Shown here one piece after another: positions 1 to 8,944 of a stretch of DNA of 64,000 bases. The stretch comes from Microvirga sp. BSC39 (GTDB taxonomy: Bacteria; Pseudomonadota; Alphaproteobacteria; Rhizobiales; Beijerinckiaceae). The stretch covers positions 171,849-235,848 of the forward strand of contig NZ_JPUG01000060.1 of NCBI RefSeq assembly GCF_000739015.1, in the 5' to 3' direction. Below the pieces are notes generated by a model, which saw only the letters and a program-made list of their open reading frames with translations, made no database searches and was not told where the DNA came from. A program made the position numbers and the translations under genes. The first letter of the stretch is position 1; the number at the start of each line of letters is the position of its first letter.

Positions 1-53
1 TGTGGTAGAAGATGGGACCATTCAGTTGATCCTGAAGAAAACGGAGTGCCGTC

Positions 54-641
54 ATGCTGTCGGATACCCTCACCGCTGGGCTGGAGCAGTATCGAATCGG
101 CCCAAAAATCCGAGCGCTCCGCTTGAAGAAGAAGCTCGGCCTTGTGCAGCTTGGGGAGCACACCGGCCTCTCACCCGCCATGCTCTCAAAGATTGAGCGT
201 GGTCAGCTTTTTCCTACGCTGCCGACGCTGCTGCGCATTGCCATGGTGTTCGGCGTCGGATTGGAGCACTTCTTTGCTGAGGCGTCGGAGCGGCCAACCA
301 TTGCAGTCGTCCGGAAGAAGGATCGGCTCCGCCTGCCAGATCGGGCTGGGGACGCTATCCCGTCTTACTTCTTTGAGAGTCTCGACTTTCCGGTCACCGA
401 CCGCAAACTTCAGGCATTCTATGCAGAGTTCCCCTCGCGATCAGACACGTCTGAGCCGCACCAGCACGCTGGAGCGGAACTGATCTATGTGCTCAAGGGA
501 CGGCTTGCTGTCGGCATTGCTGGAGATGATGTCGTTCTGGAGGAAGGCGATGCCATGTATTTCGATTCGGGTGCGCCGCACAGCTATCGGGGAGAGGGAA
601 CCTCCGAATGCTCAGCGATTGTGGTAACCGCGCCCAAGTAG
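54..641 (+). CDS. XRE-family regulator with C-terminal cupin domain
   Basis: A 195-residue transcriptional regulator. Residues about 16-70 form an XRE helix-turn-helix (IRALRLKKKLGLVQLGEHTG, then LSKIERGQLFPTLPTL). Residues about 115-190 form a small cupin barrel (HQHAGAELIYVLKG, with later DSGAPHSYRG) that in this family binds a small ligand or metal. The ATG at 54 follows a GGAG motif and gives the full helix-turn-helix. Proteins of this layout usually regulate nearby catabolic or transport genes; here the next gene downstream is an insertion sequence, so its original target may have been displaced. Ligand unknown. Confidence 0.88.
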   Translation: MLSDTLTAGLEQYRIGPKIRALRLKKKLGLVQLGEHTGLSPAMLSKIERGQLFPTLPTLLRIAMVFGVGLEHFFAEASERPTIAVVRKKDRLRLPDRAGDAIPSYFFESLDFPVTDRKLQAFYAEFPSRSDTSEPHQHAGAELIYVLKGRLAVGIAGDDVVLEEGDAMYFDSGAPHSYRGEGTSECSAIVVTAPK

Positions 642-721
642 GTTAATGGGCCGCTCAAATCCGCTGTATCACTGACTCGTCAGATGACGGAGCCTTCCCA
701 AACAGGGCAAGCTAGATCAAA

Positions 722-1564
722 GGGTTCTGTTGCAGCTTTGAAGGTTCCTCTGCCCGGGCTATGACGGTGAGAGCGTTGAGAGGGGCTCCGTGTTGACAGC
801 AGGCAAGAAGACCCCGTTTAAGGGCCGGCAGTTCACGGCCGAGATCATTCTGTGGGCGGGGCGCTGTCACCTGCAGTTCCCGATCAGCTATCGTGATCTC
901 GAGTGCATGTTTGCTGACCGCGGCGTTAAGGTGGACCAAACGACCCTGTTTCGCTGGATCCAAGCCTATGCTCCTGAACTCGACAAACGGGTTCGTCCGC
1001 ATCTCCGGATGACAAACGGCTCTTGGCGCGTGGACGAAACATACATTCGTGTAAAGGGCAAATGGGTGTACTTGTACCGGGCTGTTGATGCTGCTGGGCA
1101 GACCATCGACTTTCTGCTCTCACCCAAGCGGGATGCAACTGCCGCACGGCGGTTCTTCCGCAAGGCCATGAAGCAGTCGCACACGGTCAGTCGGCGCAGG
1201 ATCACGGTCGACAAGAATGCCGCTTACCCCATTGCGACGAAAACCATGGAGCGGGGTAGGGAGCTCTGGCGCTTTGCCAAGCTCCGACAGGTGAAGGTCT
1301 TGAACAACATCGTCGAGCAGGATCACCGGCGCATCATGCGGCTGGTCAGACCGGGGCTGGGCTTCAAGAGCCTCGTGTCTGCCTCGTGGACGATTGCCGG
1401 CTATGAGGCAATGGCGATGTTCCGCAAGGGACAGGTTGTAGGTGCACCAGCGAATGACATGAGCGCTCAACCCGACTTCATTGCTGCCCTGTTCGGCGCA
1501 GCCGCATAACCTGCGCCCTTGTCTGGCCTTCGCTTGACCTATGTCAGGAGTTGCAACGGAACCC
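722..1564 (+). mobile_element. Complete IS6-family insertion sequence
   Basis: Inverted ends are visible: GGGTTCTGTTGCAG at 722 and the reverse complement of GGGTTCCGTTGCAA ending at 1564, flanking one transposase gene. The 843-bp length fits IS6 elements. The eight bases on either side (714-721 and 1565-1572) do not match, so there is no target duplication. This suggests cointegrate resolution or recombination with another copy after insertion. The right end abuts a truncated secreted-protein gene. Confidence 0.85.
790..1509 (+). CDS. IS6-family transposase
   Basis: A 239-residue DDE transposase of the IS6/IS26 type. An N-terminal helix-turn-helix-like segment (YRDLECMFADRGVKVDQTTL) precedes the catalytic core. 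The three acidic residues lie in WRVDETYI, ITVDKNAAY and NNIVEQDHRR. Length and motif spacing are normal, with no internal stop, so it may be active. It starts at a TTG or GTG-type codon near 790. A decayed relative with the same ends lies at 54876-55315 and a more distant IS6 remnant at 60090-60580. Confidence 0.9.
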   Translation: MLTAGKKTPFKGRQFTAEIILWAGRCHLQFPISYRDLECMFADRGVKVDQTTLFRWIQAYAPELDKRVRPHLRMTNGSWRVDETYIRVKGKWVYLYRAVDAAGQTIDFLLSPKRDATAARRFFRKAMKQSHTVSRRRITVDKNAAYPIATKTMERGRELWRFAKLRQVKVLNNIVEQDHRRIMRLVRPGLGFKSLVSASWTIAGYEAMAMFRKGQVVGAPANDMSAQPDFIAALFGAAA

Positions 1565-1658
1565 GCATCAGGTCCTGCGGCATCTGGGTCATCACCTGAC
1601 CCGATCCGGCCATTAGGGCGGTCGCGGCGAGGCCTGCCGCCAAATGCATCTTCAGCAT
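1565..1658 (-). pseudogene. 5' fragment of a secreted-protein gene cut by IS6
   Basis: On the minus strand an ATG at 1658 is preceded by a strong ribosome site (AAGGAGACAAAC). It begins a typical signal peptide (MLKMHLAAGLAATALMAGSG) followed by about eleven more residues. The frame then runs straight into the end of the IS6 element at 1564. The rest of the gene is not recognisable left of the element (before 722), so the 3' part has been lost. The mature protein cannot be identified from so few residues. Confidence 0.6.
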
Positions 1659-1845
1659 TGTTTGTCTCCTTGACATGTGCGTTCGGGGAACCAACCAAGC
1701 GTACGGACTGCTTTCAACATTGTTGCCTGGGTCACGCGGGCACAAATTGTAATGGCTTACTGAGCCCATTTTCTGAACGAAGCAGGAGTGAGGGCGTTTT
1801 GACCGCAGCCATGGTTTCCCGCCTTCCCCATGCTGAGAGCGCCCG

Positions 1846-3261
1846 ATGTTCGACACCGCGATCCAATGGGCCAACACGCTGATCTGGGATTACCTGCTGA
1901 TCTATGTCCTGCTCGGGGCCGGCACCTACTTCACGATCCGAACTCGGTTCATTCAGTTCCGCCTGTTCGGGCGGTTCTGGGCAGCCCTGGCCCATTCCCG
2001 CAGCGGGGCCGGGGAGGGGATCTCGGGTTTCCAGGCCTTCTGCATCGGCCTCGCGTCGCGGGTGGGGACCGGCAACATCGCGGGCGTGGCGATTGCCCTG
2101 ACCCTCGGGGGCCCGGGAGCGATCTTCTGGATGTGGATGGTGGCCCTCGTGGGCATGGCGACTGCCTTCATTGAGGCCACGCTGGCCCAACTCTTCAAAG
2201 TGCCGCAGCCCGACGGCACGTTCCGCGGCGGGCCCGCCTATTATATTGAGCGCGGGCTGGGGTCCCGGCTCTGGGGCAGCGTCTTCGCCATCCTGCTGAT
2301 CTTTACCTTCGGGCTGACCTTCAACGCCGTGCAGGCGAACACCATTGCCGACACCCTCAGCTCCACCCATGGCATTCCGCCGCTGGTGACCGCCATAGGT
2401 CTGGTGGTCCTTGCGGCTCCGGTGCTGTTCGGCGGCATGCGGGCCATCGCCCGTGTGGCGGAATGGCTGCTGCCGATCATGGCCCTGGCCTACATTGCGC
2501 TGGCAATCATCATCGTCGCGCTCCGTGTCAACGAGGTGCCAGGGGTGATCACCTTGATCGTCAGGTCCGCCTTTGGTTTTGATCAGGCCGCAGCCGGCGC
2601 ATTCGGGGGCGTTGCGGCCGCCCTTCTGAATGGGGTCAGGCGTGGCCTGTTCTCCAACGAGGCGGGCATGGGCAGCGCCCCCAATGCCGCGGCGACGGCC
2701 ACCATTGCGCATCCGGCGACCCAAGGCTTCATCCAGTCCCTGGGCGTTTTCGTCGACACCGTTATCATCTGCTCGGCGACAGCCTTCATTATCCTCGTGT
2801 CGGATGTCTACGATCCGGCCCAGCCGACGGCTGTGGCAGGTGCGACGCTGACCCAGGCCTCCGTATCCGAGTGGTTCGGCCGCTTCGGCACCCTGTTCAT
2901 GACGCTAGCCATCTTCCTGTTCGCCTTTTCCTCCATCCTGGGCAACTACGCCTATGCGGATGGCAATCTCACCTATCTCGGCGCCTCAATGCCGATGACG
3001 CAGATCTTCAAGGTGGTCGTGTTGCTTGCGGTCGTCGGAGGCTGCCTGGGCGAGCTGCCGACGGTGTGGAGTTTAGCCGATGTCGCCATGGGCTTGATGG
3101 CGCTGGTCAACCTGACCGCCATCGTTCTCCTCGGGCGGTGGGCCTTTGGGACTCTGGCGGACTACGAGCAGGCCCTGCCGAAGGGCACCCCGTTGTTCAA
3201 TTCGAAAGCGAACCCACACCTGCCCGCCCGGATTGGGACCGGGGTCTGGCGTCAAGACTGA
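1846..3261 (+). CDS. AGCS-family sodium:alanine/glycine symporter
   Basis: A 471-residue polytopic inner-membrane protein of the alanine-or-glycine:cation symporter family, which couples small neutral amino-acid uptake to sodium. Recognisable segments are the early GTYFTIRTRFIQFRLF stretch, the conserved GTGNIAGVAIAL loop, the GGPAYYIERGLG motif and the NGVRRGLFSNEAGMGSAP signature near residue 265. About ten hydrophobic segments are present and the length is normal. It stands alone, about 190 bases after the IS6-truncated gene. No leader or operator is evident. Confidence 0.93.
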   Translation: MFDTAIQWANTLIWDYLLIYVLLGAGTYFTIRTRFIQFRLFGRFWAALAHSRSGAGEGISGFQAFCIGLASRVGTGNIAGVAIALTLGGPGAIFWMWMVALVGMATAFIEATLAQLFKVPQPDGTFRGGPAYYIERGLGSRLWGSVFAILLIFTFGLTFNAVQANTIADTLSSTHGIPPLVTAIGLVVLAAPVLFGGMRAIARVAEWLLPIMALAYIALAIIIVALRVNEVPGVITLIVRSAFGFDQAAAGAFGGVAAALLNGVRRGLFSNEAGMGSAPNAAATATIAHPATQGFIQSLGVFVDTVIICSATAFIILVSDVYDPAQPTAVAGATLTQASVSEWFGRFGTLFMTLAIFLFAFSSILGNYAYADGNLTYLGASMPMTQIFKVVVLLAVVGGCLGELPTVWSLADVAMGLMALVNLTAIVLLGRWAFGTLADYEQALPKGTPLFNSKANPHLPARIGTGVWRQD

Positions 3262-3513
3262 GCGGGACAAAATGTAGGCTCATTGGCGCCGGGATCGCGC
3301 CTGTTGGGGCCACGCCACATAGTCCGGTGTTGGGGGACTCTTAGCCGGCACCTACCGGTCGGGGTGTTGACCAGGATCACTACCAATGCCGATTCAGGTC
3401 GAGCTGCGCTCATAGAACGTGCGGGCTCCGCGGACCTTACGGCTTTCAGCGTACCGCAACCTTCCCTGGCTGATGGGGTTGATCCTATCATTTTGTCGAA
3501 AATGGTGAGCCCA

Positions 3514-4026
3514 ATGTCACGCACCCGCAGGGACGAAGCGCGACTGCTGAGCAGTCATGAGCACGAACTTGTTCAGCAGACACACCATCCAGCTGTTCAG
3601 GGCCTCAGCGATAGTGATCTGTCTGACCTGATCAAGCGCCTGCGCGAGCAGCGGGACCGTGCCCGCGACGTTTCCCGCCAGCAGCGGCGGGAGGTCAGAG
3701 GCAAGGCGGCACCGTCCGGCACGCGACCAGCCACGGACAACAGCGGCACAAAGGAGAAGGGCGCCATGCTGGCCGCAGCCCTCAAACGCACCAGCAAGGA
3801 AAGAGAGCGTCGTCGCGTCTCGGGCGCACGGCAGGAGTTGATGTCGAATGCGCGCCAGGCCCTGGCCATGAAACAGGCTGCCGGTGATCCGGCCACCGAC
3901 AGGCCGTCTTCGAGAACAGCTGACGAGGGTATGCAGCCGGTGCCGAACGACGGCATCGCACCCTCTGGCGCCCTTGATGCCGAAGGACACCGGCCTGTCC
4001 TGGAGCGCAGCCGCAAAGTCCGCTGA
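3514..4026 (+). CDS. Hypothetical charged, helical protein
   Basis: A 170-residue protein of unknown function, very rich in Arg, Glu, Gln and Ala. The first 60 residues look like a coiled-coil region (LSDSDLSDLIKRLREQRDRA, then DVSRQQRREVRGK). The remainder is low-complexity and probably disordered. The start is uncertain: ATG at 3514 begins MSRTRRDEARLLSS, ATG at 3502 would add four residues, and the frame is open back to 3283. A repeated pattern around residues 85-105 (KRTSKERERRRVSGARQELM) is again basic. It may bind nucleic acid, but that is a guess from composition. Confidence 0.6.
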   Translation: MSRTRRDEARLLSSHEHELVQQTHHPAVQGLSDSDLSDLIKRLREQRDRARDVSRQQRREVRGKAAPSGTRPATDNSGTKEKGAMLAAALKRTSKERERRRVSGARQELMSNARQALAMKQAAGDPATDRPSSRTADEGMQPVPNDGIAPSGALDAEGHRPVLERSRKVR

Positions 4027-4377
4027 GCGCATGGGGGAAGCTCCGAGCGACAGCCACTCGATAGGTTCAGTATCCTGACCGCCATGGCCCTGTCGATCCT
4101 TGACGCTGTCGGGCGGTTGGAAGGCGCAGGGCAAAGGGCACGGGGTCATCTTCGATGCTATCTGAGCCCGCTCGTCTTTGTTAGGAACCGTGCCGGAGCG
4201 GAGGAATTCAGCCCGATCTGATCCTGTGCTCGCCACACCATCCGAGGGGCGAGCCAATGGAACTTGGCGGGGGACGTCCCGTTGAGCATCGTAGCACTTG
4301 GCGCATCGACTCTGCCCTTGCTTTCCTGATGTTGCTCACCTGGACGAACAGGAACCCATCATAGCTTAGGTTGGATC
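4027..4377. other. Intergenic region, nothing recognised
   Basis: About 350 bases between the hypothetical gene and the amidase operon. It should contain the operon promoter. I see no convincing operator, hairpin or small gene. A single TTAGGTTGG motif lies just before the amidase start and resembles the ACTTAGGTTA repeats at 8945-9280. Confidence 0.5.
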
Positions 4378-5757
4378 ATGGGCAGGGAACTCAGCTCTAT
4401 GCCGGCCCACCGCTCCGCCGTTCAGTGGGCGGCGCAATTGGCAGCAGGCGTTGTCGATGCAGCCGACGCCATCAACGAGACACTGGCTGCCGTCGACGCC
4501 TGTGACGACCCAGCCATTTTCAGGCTGACAACACCAGAGCGGGCGCGCACAGCAGCACAAGCCGCCGCAGTTCGGCACCGGGACGGACGCCCCCTTGGAT
4601 GGCTCGACGGCGTGCCCGTCGCGTGGAAGGATCTCTTCGACCTCTCGGGCCTGCCGACGACTGCGGGATCCCGCCTGCTTGCCGACGCCCCACCGACCGC
4701 TGACGACGCCGCCATCGTCATGCGGCTCGAAGCAGCGGGCATGGTCAGCATCGGACGCGTCAACATGACGGAGTTCGCCTTCTCCGGGATCGGTCTCAAC
4801 CCGCACTACGGCACTCCGGTCAATCCATACGGGCAGCGAAGAGTGCCGGGCGGGTCCTCGTCCGGATCGGGCGTCGCCGTCGCGCGAGGGCTGGTGCCGA
4901 TCTCTATCGGGACCGACACGAGCGGGTCGGTTCGCATCCCGGCCGCGTTCAACGGCATCGTCGGCTATAAGACCTCCGGCGAGCGCTGGCCGATGCGCGG
5001 CGCCTATCCCTTGTCTCACACGCTGGACACGCTCGGGGTTCTTTGCCTAAGCGTGCTTGATGCGGCTCTCGTCGATGCCGCAGCCCGAGGGCTGGCTGCC
5101 CCCGATCTCCGGCGAGGCAGCGTGAAGGATTTGCGCCTGATCGTGCCGACCAATGTGGTCTTCGACGAATGCGAGCCGGCTGTCATCGCGAACTTTGAGA
5201 CCGCGCTAACCCGCCTAGAGAACGCCGGGGCACACATCGAGCGGCGAGCCTTACCCGCTCTCGATGAAGTCCTTACGCTAAACTCGCAGCATGGTCCCAT
5301 CGTGAATGCAGAGGCCTACGCGCTGCACAGGGAACGCGTCGAGGGGGAAGCTGCGACCCGGATGGACCGGCGTGTCGCCTCACGGATCAGGCCAGCGGCT
5401 GCGACGCCGCTCGCTGCGTATATCGCCATTATGGAAGCACGCCGCAGGCTCGTGGCGGAAACGGCGGCGATGCTGGAGGAGGGCTGGCTCGTGGCTTATC
5501 CGACAGTCGCTCACGTAGCGCCGCCTATCGATGCGCTCGAAGCCGACGACGATCTCTTCGTGCGCACCAACATGAAGACGCTGCGCAACACGCTTCTGAG
5601 CAATTTTCTCGACTGGTGTGGGATATCCATACCCAACGGAGCCGATGCGGAGGGGATGCCGACGGGCTTCCTCCTGTCGGGCGGCCCTGGACGGGATGAT
5701 CATCTGCTCACAGCGGCGCTGTCGGCGGAGGGCTTCATCCGTAGCGGGGCAGGATAG
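4378..5757 (+). CDS. Amidase-signature family hydrolase
   Basis: A 459-residue amidase-signature enzyme that hydrolyses a carboxamide to acid and ammonia. The Ser-cisSer-Lys triad is visible: Lys in VAWKDLFDLSG (about residue 83), the Gly/Ser-rich GGSSSGSGVAVARG loop (about 158-170), and the nucleophile Ser in TDTSGSVRIPAAFNG (about 180). Length fits AtzF/GatA-like amidases, but there is no GatB partner or transamidosome context. It opens a four-gene same-strand operon, 45 bases before the deacetylase gene. The substrate is unknown; context suggests an amide or imide produced by or fed to the deacetylase-fold enzyme. Confidence 0.88.
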   Translation: MGRELSSMPAHRSAVQWAAQLAAGVVDAADAINETLAAVDACDDPAIFRLTTPERARTAAQAAAVRHRDGRPLGWLDGVPVAWKDLFDLSGLPTTAGSRLLADAPPTADDAAIVMRLEAAGMVSIGRVNMTEFAFSGIGLNPHYGTPVNPYGQRRVPGGSSSGSGVAVARGLVPISIGTDTSGSVRIPAAFNGIVGYKTSGERWPMRGAYPLSHTLDTLGVLCLSVLDAALVDAAARGLAAPDLRRGSVKDLRLIVPTNVVFDECEPAVIANFETALTRLENAGAHIERRALPALDEVLTLNSQHGPIVNAEAYALHRERVEGEAATRMDRRVASRIRPAAATPLAAYIAIMEARRRLVAETAAMLEEGWLVAYPTVAHVAPPIDALEADDDLFVRTNMKTLRNTLLSNFLDWCGISIPNGADAEGMPTGFLLSGGPGRDDHLLTAALSAEGFIRSGAG

Positions 5758-5802
5758 CTTAAACCATTTTGGTCTGAATATCACACCGGAGGAGAAGCAC
5801 CC

Positions 5803-6684
5803 ATGGCGAAGGAAATTCTCTGCAGCTTCGGCATCGACGTTGATGCCGTCGCAGGCTGGCTCGGAAGCTACGGCGGCGAGGACTCACCGGACGATATCTC
5901 CCGTGGCCTGTTTGCGGGTGAGGTCGGCAGCCTGCGCCTGTTGCAGCTCTTCGGCCGATTCGGCATCAAGACAACCTGGTTCATCCCGGGCCATTCGATT
6001 GAGACCTTCCCGGAGCAGATGAAGGCAGTCGCCGATGCAGGCCACGAGATCGGCATCCATGGCTATAGCCACGAGAACCCAATTGCGATGACCCGAGAGC
6101 AGGAAACCGAGGTTCTGGACAGGTGCATCGAGCTCGTGACTCAGCTCTCCGGCCGACGTCCCACAGGCTATGTCGCCCCCTGGTGGGAGTTCTCAACCGT
6201 GACCAACGAGCTGCTGCTCGAACGCGGCATCAAGTACGATCACTCGCTGATGCATCATGATTTCCAGCCGTACTACGTGCGCGTCGGCGACCGCTGGACG
6301 AAGATCGACTACTCGAAGAAGGCTTCCGAATGGATGAAGCCCCTTGTTCGTGGCGAGGAGACGGACCTCATCGAGATCCCGGCGAGCTGGTATCTGGACG
6401 ACCTGCCGCCGATGATGTTCATCAAGGCCTCGCCGAACAGCCACGGCTTCGTCAATCCGCGCGATATCGAGCAACTCTGGCGCGACCAGTTCGACTGGGT
6501 CTACCGCGAGTATGACTATGCAGTATTCCCGATCACGATTCACCCGGATGTGTCCGGGCGACCGCAGGTGCTGATGATGCTGGAGCGCCTTTACCACCAC
6601 ATGATTGGCCATCCAGGCGTCCGCTTCGTCACCATGGACGAGATCGCCGATGACTTTGCCCAGCGCTTTCCGCGGCAGAAATGA
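5803..6684 (+). CDS. Polysaccharide-deacetylase-fold metal hydrolase
   Basis: A 293-residue NodB-fold (carbohydrate esterase 4) protein of the PuuE/HpPgdA-like subgroup. It has no signal peptide, so a cytoplasmic small-molecule substrate is more likely than peptidoglycan. The metal site is visible: Asp in FGIDVDA (residues 9-13) and HGYSHE (about 85-90, HxxxH). The YVAPWWEFS segment follows, then [13 protein letters not shown]. The ATG at 5803 sits behind a strong GGAGGAGAAG site. Relatives include cyclic imidases and putative allantoinases. With an amidase upstream and a metallochaperone downstream, hydrolysis of a cyclic imide or ureide followed by deamidation is a reasonable inference. Confidence 0.85.
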   Translation: MAKEILCSFGIDVDAVAGWLGSYGGEDSPDDISRGLFAGEVGSLRLLQLFGRFGIKTTWFIPGHSIETFPEQMKAVADAGHEIGIHGYSHENPIAMTREQETEVLDRCIELVTQLSGRRPTGYVAPWWEFSTVTNELLLERGIKYDHSLMHHDFQPYYVRVGDRWTKIDYSKKASEWMKPLVRGEETDLIEIPASWYLDDLPPMMFIKASPNSHGFVNPRDIEQLWRDQFDWVYREYDYAVFPITIHPDVSGRPQVLMMLERLYHHMIGHPGVRFVTMDEIADDFAQRFPRQK

Positions 6685-6737
6685 GCCCGGTAGCTTCCCG
6701 TGACTTGCCAAGCTGCCGCATGAGGAGAGAGTGAACC

Positions 6738-7067
6738 ATGTGTGCGCTGTGCGGCGTACTGGGCAATGCCGATCACTGGACGGACGCCATCGCCCGTCCA
6801 GGAGTGTTCAGCCGTCAATCGGATGCCGCGGAGCGGCGGCGCGAGCGCATGCGACGCGTGCAGTGCGCTAATCGGGTACTGAAGTTCTACGGTCTGAAGC
6901 TGAGTGACTGGCAGGGTTCCGCCTTTCTGCTGTCCACCGCTACTGGCAAGACGGAGATAGTTGATCATCTCGCCCACCTGTGGATCAAGGCCGAGAAGCT
7001 GACCGGTCGCCTCTGCGACCCTCTCGATCCGGCGCTGATCGCCCAGCTTGAGGCGGCGCATGACTGA
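6738..7067 (+). CDS. Small CxxC protein, operon partner of COG0523 GTPase
   Basis: A 109-residue protein I cannot name. It opens with MCALCGVLGNADHW, a CxxC pair that could hold zinc or be redox active, followed by an Arg-rich helix (AAERRRERMRRVQ) and a mixed C-terminal half. A strong GGAGAGAG ribosome site precedes the ATG at 6738. Its stop codon overlaps the next start by eight bases, so translation with the COG0523 gene is coupled. That coupling suggests a partner or metal acceptor of the GTPase, which is inference. Confidence 0.72.
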   Translation: MCALCGVLGNADHWTDAIARPGVFSRQSDAAERRRERMRRVQCANRVLKFYGLKLSDWQGSAFLLSTATGKTEIVDHLAHLWIKAEKLTGRLCDPLDPALIAQLEAAHD

Positions 7068-8175
7068 CAGTTCGGCATTGATTCCGGTCAATCTGATCAC
7101 CGGCTTTCTGGGTTCCGGCAAGACGACCCTGCTACAGCGCCTGCTGCGGGAACCCGCCCTTTCCGACACGGCTGTCCTGATCAACGAGTTTGGTGAAGTG
7201 GGTCTCGACCATCATCTGCTGGAGCGCATCGACGAGACCATGGTGCTTCTGCAGTCCGGCTGCCTATGCTGTACGATCCGGGGGGAGCTCTCGTCCGCAA
7301 TCAAGGACCTGCATTCCAAGCGCGAACAGGGACGCATACCGTTCTTCCGGCGGCTGGTGGTCGAGAGCACGGGGCTTGCCGATCCATTCCCGATCCTCTC
7401 AACTGTCCATGCCGATCCGGTGCTGAAGCATCACTTCAGGCTGGGCAATGTGATTGCGACCGTCGATGCCGTGAATGGTGAAACCCAGCTCGCCCTTCAG
7501 AAGGAGAATGCCAAGCAGGTGGCTGTGGCGGACCGGCTGTTCATCACGAAAACGGATTTGACCGAGGAAGCTGCGGTCGAGATGCTCATTTCGCGGATCC
7601 GTCAGCTCAACCCGTCTGCCCCGCTCTGGCGCACCCCGCGTGAACCGCTTGATGCAGAGGGGTTGCTCTCCCATGACGTGTTTGAACTCGCAGGCAAGAG
7701 CGAGACGGCGCAGCGCTGGTTCGCTGCTGAGATCAAAGGCAGATGGCAGTTGGGCAGGCAGAACCGTCCTGCGCAGGACCTCGACGGCGCCGGCGGTGAT
7801 GGAGGGCAGGGGAATGACTTCAGCTGCCATAGCGGCAGCATTCATGCCTTTTCGCTGGTCTTCGATGCTCCACTTGATTGGACAGTGTTCGGGATCTGGC
7901 TGACCATGCTGCTCAACCGGCATGGAGCCAGGATTCTGCGCGTGAAAGGGATTCTCAATGTCGCGGACTCACCGGCTCCAGTGGCCATACACGGCGTCCA
8001 GCATCTTGTTCATCCGCCGGTTCACATGGTCCAGTGGCCTGATGAGGATCGCCGCTCGCGGATCGTTTTCATCGTTGATGGTCTCGAGCACACCATCATC
8101 GAGCAGTCGATGTCCACTTTCTTGCGCGCACAGAAACAATCATGGACGGAAAAGTACGACGCACTAGGCGTTTGA
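7060..8175 (+). CDS. COG0523 (CobW-like) GTP-dependent metallochaperone
   Basis: A 371-residue G3E GTPase of the COG0523 group, which loads metals such as zinc or cobalt into target enzymes. The Walker A is GFLGSGKTT near residue 14. The CxCC metal motif lies in SGCLCCTIRG (about 68-77). The guanine-specificity motif is TKTDL (about 165). A C-terminal CobW_C domain follows. I take ATG 7060, which overlaps the preceding stop, over TTG 7048. A His-rich stretch seen in many members is absent. As last gene of the amidase/deacetylase operon it probably metallates the deacetylase-fold hydrolase. No Zur-type operator was recognised upstream of the operon. Confidence 0.9.
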   Translation: MTDSSALIPVNLITGFLGSGKTTLLQRLLREPALSDTAVLINEFGEVGLDHHLLERIDETMVLLQSGCLCCTIRGELSSAIKDLHSKREQGRIPFFRRLVVESTGLADPFPILSTVHADPVLKHHFRLGNVIATVDAVNGETQLALQKENAKQVAVADRLFITKTDLTEEAAVEMLISRIRQLNPSAPLWRTPREPLDAEGLLSHDVFELAGKSETAQRWFAAEIKGRWQLGRQNRPAQDLDGAGGDGGQGNDFSCHSGSIHAFSLVFDAPLDWTVFGIWLTMLLNRHGARILRVKGILNVADSPAPVAIHGVQHLVHPPVHMVQWPDEDRRSRIVFIVDGLEHTIIEQSMSTFLRAQKQSWTEKYDALGV

Positions 8176-8194
8176 TCCCGCGGTTTGATAGTGG

Positions 8195-8428
8195 GTGCCG
8201 GTGGACGGCGGCTACACGCTGGAGACGTTCGACATGATGGAGGTGCTGCGGGCGATCAATGCCCCGCTGATGATCCCGATGCACTTCTTCGGCTCCTCCA
8301 CGCTCAACCGCTTTCTTGCCTCTGCCCGGAAGCACTTTCCGGTGGAGTTCAGCGACACGGCTGTCGTCACCCTCTCACGCGCCACATTGCCGAAGAGCCC
8401 GAAGATCCTGGTCCTGCCGGGCCACTGA
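8195..8428 (+). pseudogene. C-terminal fragment of an MBL-fold metallo-hydrolase
   Basis: About 77 residues resembling the end of UlaG-like metallo-beta-lactamase-fold hydrolases: VDGGYTLETFDMMEVLRAI, then PLMIPMHFFGSSTLNRFL, where the terminal metal-binding His lies in PMHFFG. The HxHxDH half is missing, so the protein cannot be active. The fragment begins 20 bases after the COG0523 stop. It may have been a further operon member that was truncated when sequence up to the tRNA half was replaced. Confidence 0.65.
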
Positions 8429-8458
8429 ATGGCCGCCGAGCACCCTATGGCGAGACTT

Positions 8459-8508
8459 CCTGACTTATAATCAGAGGGTCCTGGGTTCGAGGCCCAGCGC
8501 GCTCACCA
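8459..8508 (+). other. 3' half of a tRNA (remnant or attachment site)
   Basis: Fifty bases match the anticodon arm, perfect T arm (CTGGG/CCCAG around TTCGAGG) and acceptor 3' strand plus CCA of a tRNA. No matching D arm or 5' acceptor strand precedes it. The anticodon loop reads CTTATAA where the related fragment at 62872-62921 has CTTTTAA, the tRNA-Lys(UUU) loop. Such 3' halves are typical of integrase attachment sites and their decayed copies. It cannot make a functional tRNA. Confidence 0.75.
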
Positions 8509-8641
8509 CCTCAAACCATTATACCGGCAAGGGTTTTATCAATTTTTCGCGTCTGCAGCCCTGCACTAATTCTCTCCCGGGTAACGCCAGACAAAACTCG
8601 CGCAATCCGCGCGAACACCGAGTCAGTTTGCGCTGGTAGCC

Positions 8642-8674
8642 AAAGGTCCGCAATTTCGCGATGAGCGGACCTTT
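8642..8674. repeat. Inverted repeat AAAGGTCCGC...GCGGACCTTT
   Basis: Ten-base arms at 8642-8651 and 8665-8674 around a 13-base loop. A closely related arrangement ending in TGAGCGGACCTTT lies at 63136-63168. Each copy lies shortly after a 3' tRNA half. It could be a bidirectional terminator or part of a dispersed repeat family. Confidence 0.65.
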
Positions 8675-8844
8675 ATTCATCCACGCTAAAAGGCGGTTCC
8701 TGACCCAGAGCTGACTCTAGCTGTTCCAACACGGTTCGCGTTTGCCACCGTTCCGTAGTTCCCGTTGCGCGAAATCACAGACCTATATGCCTCTTCGCGC
8801 TGGGCACTTTAGTTCCTGTTCGGTGCATCCGTCTCCACGAAAAA

Positions 8845-8868
8845 TGCTCCCTCGCCGCTGAGGGAGCA
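8845..8868. terminator. Terminator-like hairpin TGCTCCCTC/GAGGGAGCA
   Basis: Nine-base perfect arms around a six-base loop. There is no T-run on the plus side; on the minus side an AAAA/TTTT tract (8841-8844) follows, so it would work as a terminator for minus-strand transcription. No minus-strand gene is recognised here. Confidence 0.4.
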
Positions 8869-8944
8869 GGAGGGAGCCAAGTCTCAGGAGGAAGCGCCCA
8901 AAATCGGGCAAACCGAACATACGTGCCTGCTCTAACCGTCCCAC

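Noticed and set aside
1732..2724. 330-codon minus-strand frame inside the symporter gene
   Set aside because: Gly/Arg/His/Asp-rich reading typical of antisense in GC-rich genes; the plus-strand transporter is unambiguous.
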